Assembly (NCBI RefSeq): GCF_031143425.1
Contig: NC_090447.1
Location: forward strand, 766,442,409 to 766,506,408
Origin: Pleurodeles waltl
Taxonomy: Eukaryota > Chordata > Amphibia > Caudata > Salamandridae
Direction: 5' to 3'
DNA length: 64,000 bases
This document shows positions 58,830 through 64,000 of this stretch, one piece after another. How positions within the stretch are numbered: position 1 is the stretch's first letter; every line of letters starts with the position of its first letter. The position numbers and the translations under genes were made by a program. The notes beneath the pieces were generated by a model. It did no database searches and was not told the origin of the DNA. It was given only the letters and a program-made list of their open reading frames with translations.

Positions 58830-59799
58830 GCAGACAGGCGTCCCTCAACCACAACTGTATACATAAGCCTGTCATTGGAATAAATTTGTGGCATGGTGCA
58901 CCAACAAATCGGTTGATCCCCTCTCTGCCCTCCTATCAGAGGCTCTTCTGCTCATTCTTTCTTGGCCCAGCAGGGCTCTGCTTTGGGCACCCTTAAAGGG
59001 TATTTACCTGCCATTTCGGCCTTCCTTAGGTTACCTGATCAGCCCTCACTTTTTAAATCTCATATTGTGAGTAGATTCCTAAAAGGACTCACCCATTTAT
59101 TTCCTCCCACTCCATTTAACATGCTCAGTGGGACCTCAATCTTGTCCTTACTTATTTAATGTGTATTCCCTTTGAGCCGGTGCATAATTGTCCCTTGCTG
59201 CTCCTCACTTTAAAAACTGTCTTTCTTGTTGCTATCACCTCTGTTTGCAGGGTGAGTGAGCTTCAAGCCCTTTCATCTAAGCCTCCATACTTGTCTGTGC
59301 ACCCTGACAAAGTGGTGTTACGTACTAAGGCTTCCTTCCTTCCTTCCTAAAGTGGTTACACCTTTTCATGCAGGCAGGCCGTCACCCTGACTACTTTATA
59401 CGTACCCCCACATCCTTCCCTTGAGAAGGAGAGACTCCACCTTCTGGACCCAAAAAGAGCATTGACATTTTATCTTAGTTGTACTAAAGATTTCCGGGTG
59501 GATGATCAACTCTAAAAGTGAAGGCGGTGCAAAAGCGTACCATCTCTTGATGGGTGCTTCTTTGCATCAAAATGTGCTAAGCTTTGGCCAAGAAGCAGCT
59601 CTGTGAGGGCTTGCGTGCTCATTCCACCAGAGCATCTGCTGCTTCCACTACGTTAACACACGGAGTTCCTGTCCTGGATATCTGCCAGGCAGCTACGTGG
59701 GCATCTCTGCTCACGTTTGCTAAACACTACTGCCTGGACAGTCGGGTCCGTCGGGATGGCTACTTTGGTTGTTCGGTCCGGCAGGACTTCCTAGTATGA
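58830..59799 (+). pseudogene. DIRS D tyrosine recombinase, broken
   Basis: Box I arginine lies in I-T-S-V-C-R-V-S-E-L-Q-A (59159-59350). The C-terminal piece (59584-59799) has A-H-S-T-R-A, D-I-C-Q-A-A-T-W-A-S and F-A-K-H-Y-C-L-D with the nucleophile tyrosine, ending at TGA 59797-59799. The middle is frameshifted, and a segment near 59510 is missing about 15-20 codons relative to 40430-40490. Not functional. Confidence 0.78.
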
Positions 59800-59848
59800 T
59801 CTTGGTTTGCAACCCACCACTGAGGATGGCATTGCTTGGGTATCTATT

Positions 59849-59955
59849 CTAAGGTAAGGAATCTGCAACTAGAAGTCTCTGTCAGATGTACAAGTTACTT
59901 ACCTTCGGAAACTAAATATCTGGTAGAGACATATTCTAGTTGCAGATTCCTTACC
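59849..59955. repeat. DIRS D internal complementary region
   Basis: CTAAGGTAAGGAATCTGC..GTTACTTACCTTCGG..GCAGATTCCTTACC: complements of the left and right ends joined. It is nearly the same as 13571-13672. Confidence 0.8.
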
Positions 59956-60298
59956 ACCCACCCATCCTCCCTGCTTGCAAACTGATTTCTAGGGACAGGG
60001 ATTCCCCTTTCAGGTCCTTAGCTCTCGTGCACCAATCTCAGTGTCCTTAGTGGCTCTACGCTTTGGCGTGGAAAGTCATTAAAAGAAACGGACGTCACTG
60101 CATGAAGGCGGCATCTATATACTACTCCTGTCGTTATGGCGACTATGACACCCGCGTAGTTGCCCGACGCCACCTACCGATATTGCTTGAAGAAAAATCC
60201 CCGGATCTAGTCTGACGCCTGGGAGAAATTCTAAGGTAAGGAATCTGCAACTAGAATATGTCTCTACCCAATATTTTGTTACCAAAGGTAAGTAACTT

Positions 60299-60647
60299 GC
60301 ACTTCAGGTCGCCATTGAGCCGACGTAGCAACACACTCAACGAAATCCGTATATCGCCTGACTGGTACTTCTGCAGAACAGAACTAGTGTCATTTGGGTG
60401 GACTTTTGTACAGGCAATAGTGTCTGCCAACCGTTGTATGGCAGTTTAAAATACTTGTTGATTCTGCTATAATGGAATCCTGGGTTTTGAGAGCTGTATG
60501 TTGTTCCATTCTTTCCTGTTGGGAGTTTTGAGACTGCTGCTCAACCACTGACTGGAGGTGACGCGGCCCCTTCACCAGTTGTTTGATCGTATCTTCCGTG
60601 GTAGTAGGTGGGTTGTCCTCCATCTTCTGTAAGTTCCTTTTCTCTCT
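60299..60647 (-). pseudogene. Gmr1-like gag, N-terminal part
   Basis: The minus-strand frame 60623-60390 begins M-E-D-N-P-P-T-T-T-E-D 25 bp after the primer-binding site, at the expected gag start. It is rich in Gln, Ser and Thr with a likely helical Q-Q-S-Q-N-S-Q-Q-E-R-M-E-Q segment. It is separated from the rest of gag by DIRS D. Confidence 0.65.
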
Positions 60648-60665
60648 ATCCCACTTCTGACACCA
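60648..60665 (-). promoter_or_regulatory. primer-binding site matching tRNA-Leu
   Basis: On the minus strand the 18-mer TGGTGTCAGAAGTGGGAT lies directly after the 5' LTR. It is complementary to the 3' end (with CCA) of vertebrate tRNA-Leu(CAA) as I recall it. This fixes the LTR boundary and the orientation. Confidence 0.75.
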
Positions 60666-60666
60666 T

Positions 60667-61605
60667 TGTAAAAGGAGAATGGGTGTGACAAACCAATAGG
60701 ACTTTTTACGTAGCTTTTCTCAGACTTGTTTTTATTTTTATAGAATGATTTAATATTAGTTTCTGTGGAGGGTTATCTAAGTAAGGATGTCCTCTCTTTC
60801 TTGCCACAGTCCTCTGGCTCCTGAATGGCTGTCAATAGCAGGAGCCTTCCAGACTCTGGAGACATACCCTTTGGGAGAAAAGAACAGGTTTTAAGGCAAA
60901 TTGTATCGTAAGCCAGCTTCCCACACAACCTTGGTGTTTATTATTATTGTTTTTATCTATCAAGTGGCTTCTTTCCATGTAAGTTGTTTTTGTAGTTCTC
61001 TTGCTTCATGCTCTCAACAATTCACCCCTGTGCACCATGATGAAAACACCCAGTGTGAATACTTGTTTGTTTACTGTACACTTAGTGCCTTGTGCAGAAC
61101 CCCCTTTTTTTTTTAGGAGATGCAGTGCTACCAGATATTTGCTTTACAGTCCCCACAACCCCTCCCTTACCGCTAACCAGCCCTGCAGCATTCCCCAACC
61201 CCAGCAAGGTGCTTGCCTTGGGCCTTGGCTCTGAGGACGAGCTGTGGCATTCCTGTCCAGACCGCCTCTCCCCTGGGTCTCTTCCTCGCTCTCGTTTCCC
61301 TGGTGAAGCGATCTCCACTTGACCACCTCCCCACTTCCTTCTCCTCCGATGTTGTCCTCACTCGTGATCCACTGCTCTCTCGTTTCTCTGTCCGGGTCAC
61401 GCAACACTCCTCTCTCTCTTCTGTTCCTTGTCCCACTGTGGTCCATCTCTCCACCCTGAGACTCCTTCCAGGTCTCCTTCCAGCACATCTCCTCCCCTTT
61501 TTAGCCAGTTGGAGCCTGTGCTATGAACAACTAGAACGGAGGCCTGGCTTTCCAGTGCGCCCCCAGGGGCCTGCTCAGTCTGTGGAGTTGCAGTTTCCTC
61601 CCTGC
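60667..61605 (-). repeat. 5' LTR of the Gmr1-like element
   Basis: Aligns with 50300-51262 and adjoins the primer-binding site. The outer boundary near 61600-61611 is approximate because the two copies diverge there. Confidence 0.72.
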
Positions 61606-61616
61606 TGGAGTGAGTC

Positions 61617-62153
61617 TTGACCCCAAGTGCTATCCCAATGGTTCGGGACCCTTGGCTGGTGTTGAAGCACACTCCTGTCATTTCCTGTAACCTGGAGCTT
61701 AAACTTTTTATCTTCAAGAATCTTCGGAGGACCATTTCCAGCCTGTCAAGCCAATCTTACGAAAGTGCGTTACCCCAGGGCCAATGATTCAGGTTGCTCC
61801 TGCTGAGCTTTTTTGGAACAGGAAATCTGATTCAACTGGACCTCACGGAAGAGGTATACAGCCTCCTTGAGTCAACTTTGGCAACAGCCTGTAGCCTTGC
61901 CCCTCTGGAGGAATCCAAGCTCCAAAAAAGTGACTAAGTCCGTAAGTAGTAATCTTCATTGGGCAAAGTCACCAAAAACTATTTGCCCGTCAAGGGACCA
62001 TCATTGGGCACAAAATTCACATTTCTCCTCCTCTGAGTTTTCCCTCCAAGTGTCAACAGCTTCATCCGGGACCTTGTCCAGTGGCTGTCTGATGTTGTGG
62101 AGCCCTCTTTTTCCATAGTCTGCTGCTTTGCCCCCATGAAGATTGTTGACTTC
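61617..62153. other. unidentified sequence between gypsy LTR and family-1 LTR
   Basis: No coding domain or element end recognised. It probably continues 50067-50299 across the gypsy insertion. Confidence 0.35.
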
Positions 62154-64000
62154 TGTAAGGAAATGCCGCCTTGGCATGGTTACCCCCAGACTTTTTGCCT
62201 TTGCTGATGCTAAGTTATGATTTGAAAGTGTGTTGGGACCCTGCTAACCAGGCCCCAGCACCAGTGTTCTTTCCCTAAACTGGACCTTGGTCTCCACAAT
62301 TGGCACAACCCGGGCACTCAGGTAAGTCCCTTGTACCTCTAGTACCAAGGGCCCTGATGTCAGGGAAGGTCTCTAAGGGCTGCAGCATGTCTTATGCCAC
62401 CCTAGGGACCCCTCACTCAGCATATGCACACTGCCTCACAGCTTGTGTGTGCTGGTGGGGAGAAAACGACTAAGTCGACATGGCACTCCCCTCAGAGTGC
62501 CTTGCCAACCTCACACTGCCTGTGGCATAGGTAAGTCACCCCTCTAGCAAGCCTTACAGCCCTAAGGCAGGGTGCACTATACAACAGGTGAGGGCATATG
62601 TGCATGAGCACTATGCCCCCACAGTGTCTAAGCAAAACCTTAGACATTGTAAGTGCAGGATAGCTATAAGAGTATATGGTCTGGGAGTTTGTCAAACACA
62701 AACTCCACAGTTCCATAATGGCTACACTGAAAACTGGGAAGTTTGGTATCAAGCTTCTCAGCACAATAAATGCACACTGATGCCAGTGTGCAATTTATTG
62801 TAACATACACCCAGAGGGCACCTTAGAGGTGTCCCTGAATACCAACCCGACTTCCAGTGTAGGCTGACTAGTTTCTGCCAGCCTGCCACACACCAGACAT
62901 GTTGCTGGCCACATGGGGAGAGTGCTTTTGTCACTCTGTGGCCAGGAACAAAGCCTGTACTGGGTGGAGGTGCTTCTCACCTCCCCCTGCAGGAACTGTA
63001 ACACCTGGTAGTGAGCGTCAAAGGCTCACCCCTTTTGTTACAGCACCACAGGGCATCCCAGCTAGTGGAGATGCCTGCCTCTCTGGCCACTGCCCCCACT
63101 TTTGGTAGCAAGGCTGGAGGAGATAATTAGAAAAACAAGGAGGAGCCAGCCACCACTCAGGACAGCCCCTAAGGTGTCCTGAGGTGACTGCAGCTTTTAG
63201 AAATCCTCCATCTTGAGAGTGGAGGATTCCACCAATAGGATTAGGGATGTGCCCCCCTCCCCACAGGGAGGAGGTACAAAGAGGATGTAGCCACCCTCCA
63301 GGACAGTAGCCATTGGCTAGTGCCCTCCCAGGCCTAAACACACCCCTAAATTCAGTATTTAGGGGCACCCCAGACCCCAGGAAATCAGATTCCTGCAACC
63401 TGAAGAAAGAAAGAGGACTGCTGACCTACAAGCCTGCAGAGAAGGAGGAAGACGACAACTAATTTGGCCCCAGCCCTACCGGCCTGTCTCCCAACTTCGA
63501 AGAAAACTGCAACAGCGACGCATCCAACAGGGACCAGCGACCTCTGAAGCCTCAGAGGACTGCCCTCACCCAAGGACCAAGAAACTCCCGTGAACAGCGG
63601 CCCTGTTCAAGAACCTGCAACTTATTTGCAACAAAGAAGCAACTTTAAAGACTTCACGTTTCCCACCAGAAGTGTGAGACTTCCCACTCTGCACCCGACG
63701 CCCCCGGCTCGACCTGCAGGAAAACCAACACCTCAGGGAGGACTCCCTGGCGACTGCGAGCCCGTGAGTAACCAGAGACGACGCCCCTGAACCCCCACAG
63801 CGACGCCTGCAGAGAGAATCCAGAGGATCCCCCTGACCGCGACTGCCTGTAACAAGGGTCCCCGACGCCTGGAACCAACACTGCATCCGCAGCCCCCAGG
63901 ACCTGAGGGAACTGAACTCCAGTGCAAGAGCGACCCCCAGGCGACCCTCTGCCTAGCCCAAGTGGTGGCTGCCCCAAGGTGCCCCCGTGCCTTCACAAAT
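62154..64000 (-). mobile_element. giant LTR, family 1, reverse orientation, cut by window end
   Basis: Starts TGTAAGGAAATGCCGCCTTG and follows the same order as 1968-4548 (CTGCTAACCAGGCCCCAGC, GGGCTGCAGCATGTCTTATG, TACAGCCCTAAGGCAGGGTG, CCAGTGGAGATGCC-type blocks). It extends beyond the window. ORFs here are not conserved between copies. Confidence 0.75.

Larger units (their letters stand above)
54745..60298 (+). mobile_element. DIRS D, full-length but decayed, inserted in the gypsy gag
   Basis: An element of about 5.55 kb. The left inverted repeat (about 54745-54970) begins GAGAGACTACTATATGCAG. The right one (about 60045-60298) ends TACCAAAGGTAAGTAACTTG with a roughly 35-bp extension beyond the left repeat. 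The internal complementary region is at 59849-59955. Gag, RT, RNase H, methylase-like and recombinase remnants follow in the DIRS order. Same family as A, B, E and F. It lies on the + strand within the minus-strand gypsy element. Confidence 0.88.
50300..61605 (-). mobile_element. Gmr1-like Ty3/gypsy LTR retrotransposon, interrupted by DIRS D
   Basis: Two related LTRs (about 50300-51262 and 60667-61605) flank a minus-strand internal region. Reading 5' to 3' on the minus strand: 5' LTR, tRNA-Leu primer site, gag, [DIRS D], gag, protease-like, integrase, reverse transcriptase, RNase H, polypurine tract, 3' LTR. Integrase upstream of RT is the Ty1/copia-like order that defines the Gmr1 group of deuterostome Ty3/gypsy elements, while the integrase and RT sequences look gypsy-like. 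The LTRs differ by numerous substitutions and indels and the coding frames are broken, so the element is old. A possible 5-bp duplication (GAGTC at 50294-50298, GAGTC/GAGTG near 61607-61616) is uncertain. Confidence 0.8.

Overview
The window is a piece of a very large vertebrate nuclear genome, most likely a salamander and probably a newt. This rests on three host exons of one vertebrate kinase gene spread over 41 kb, introns of about 20 kb packed with retroelements, several DIRS-type tyrosine-recombinase retrotransposons, and very long solo LTRs of families I associate with newts. The species call is inference. The only host gene I can support is the 3' end of RPS6KA3 (RSK2, ribosomal S6 kinase 2) on the + strand. 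Its three last coding exons lie at 1165-1282, 21140-21280 and 42053-42178. They encode the end of the C-terminal kinase domain, the autoinhibitory/linker region, the ERK-docking tail and the C-terminal S-T-A-L. All splice sites are GT..AG and the phases fit.

Intron 1283-21139 (19,857 bp) holds, in order: an internally deleted DIRS (about 1430-1885); a 2.58-kb solo LTR in reverse with a perfect 5-bp target duplication (1968-4548); a decayed LINE in reverse (about 5420-7690); a second LTR of the same family in forward orientation (7760-about 14935) split by a DIRS element (about 9161-13694); an unrecognised minus-strand ORF region (14887-17440); a 2.80-kb solo LTR of another family (17445-20242); and a DIRS right end (about 20570-20800).

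Intron 21281-42052 (20,772 bp) holds an old DIRS (22152-33590) interrupted by a younger DIRS of a different family (about 23712-30226). A third DIRS (about 33930-41259) follows, itself interrupted by 1.9 kb that starts with another DIRS end. The younger DIRS at 23.7-30.2 kb is the best preserved element. It has about 250-bp inverted terminal repeats, an internal complementary region, gag, reverse transcriptase, RNase H, a methylase-like domain and a tyrosine recombinase with all recognisable catalytic residues.

Downstream of the RPS6KA3 stop there are about 4.5-5 kb of AT-rich sequence (3' UTR and intergenic, with a tRNA-derived SINE candidate), then a 5'-truncated LINE with a 430-codon open frame (47.2-48.9 kb). 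A reverse-oriented Ty3/gypsy-like LTR element follows (about 50300-61605). Its pol order is integrase before reverse transcriptase and its gag looks SCAN/capsid-like, both marks of the Gmr1 group. A DIRS element (about 54745-60298) has inserted into its gag. The window ends inside another reverse copy of the first giant LTR family.

The elements do not form a pathway. They record layered insertions: DIRS in LTR, DIRS in DIRS (twice) and DIRS in gypsy. Two recurring features deserve attention: the DIRS right ends and the giant LTRs carry perfect U1-type 5' splice sites, and the DIRS terminal repeats carry a shared TATA plus CRE-like promoter core. No rRNA, tRNA or CRISPR features were seen.
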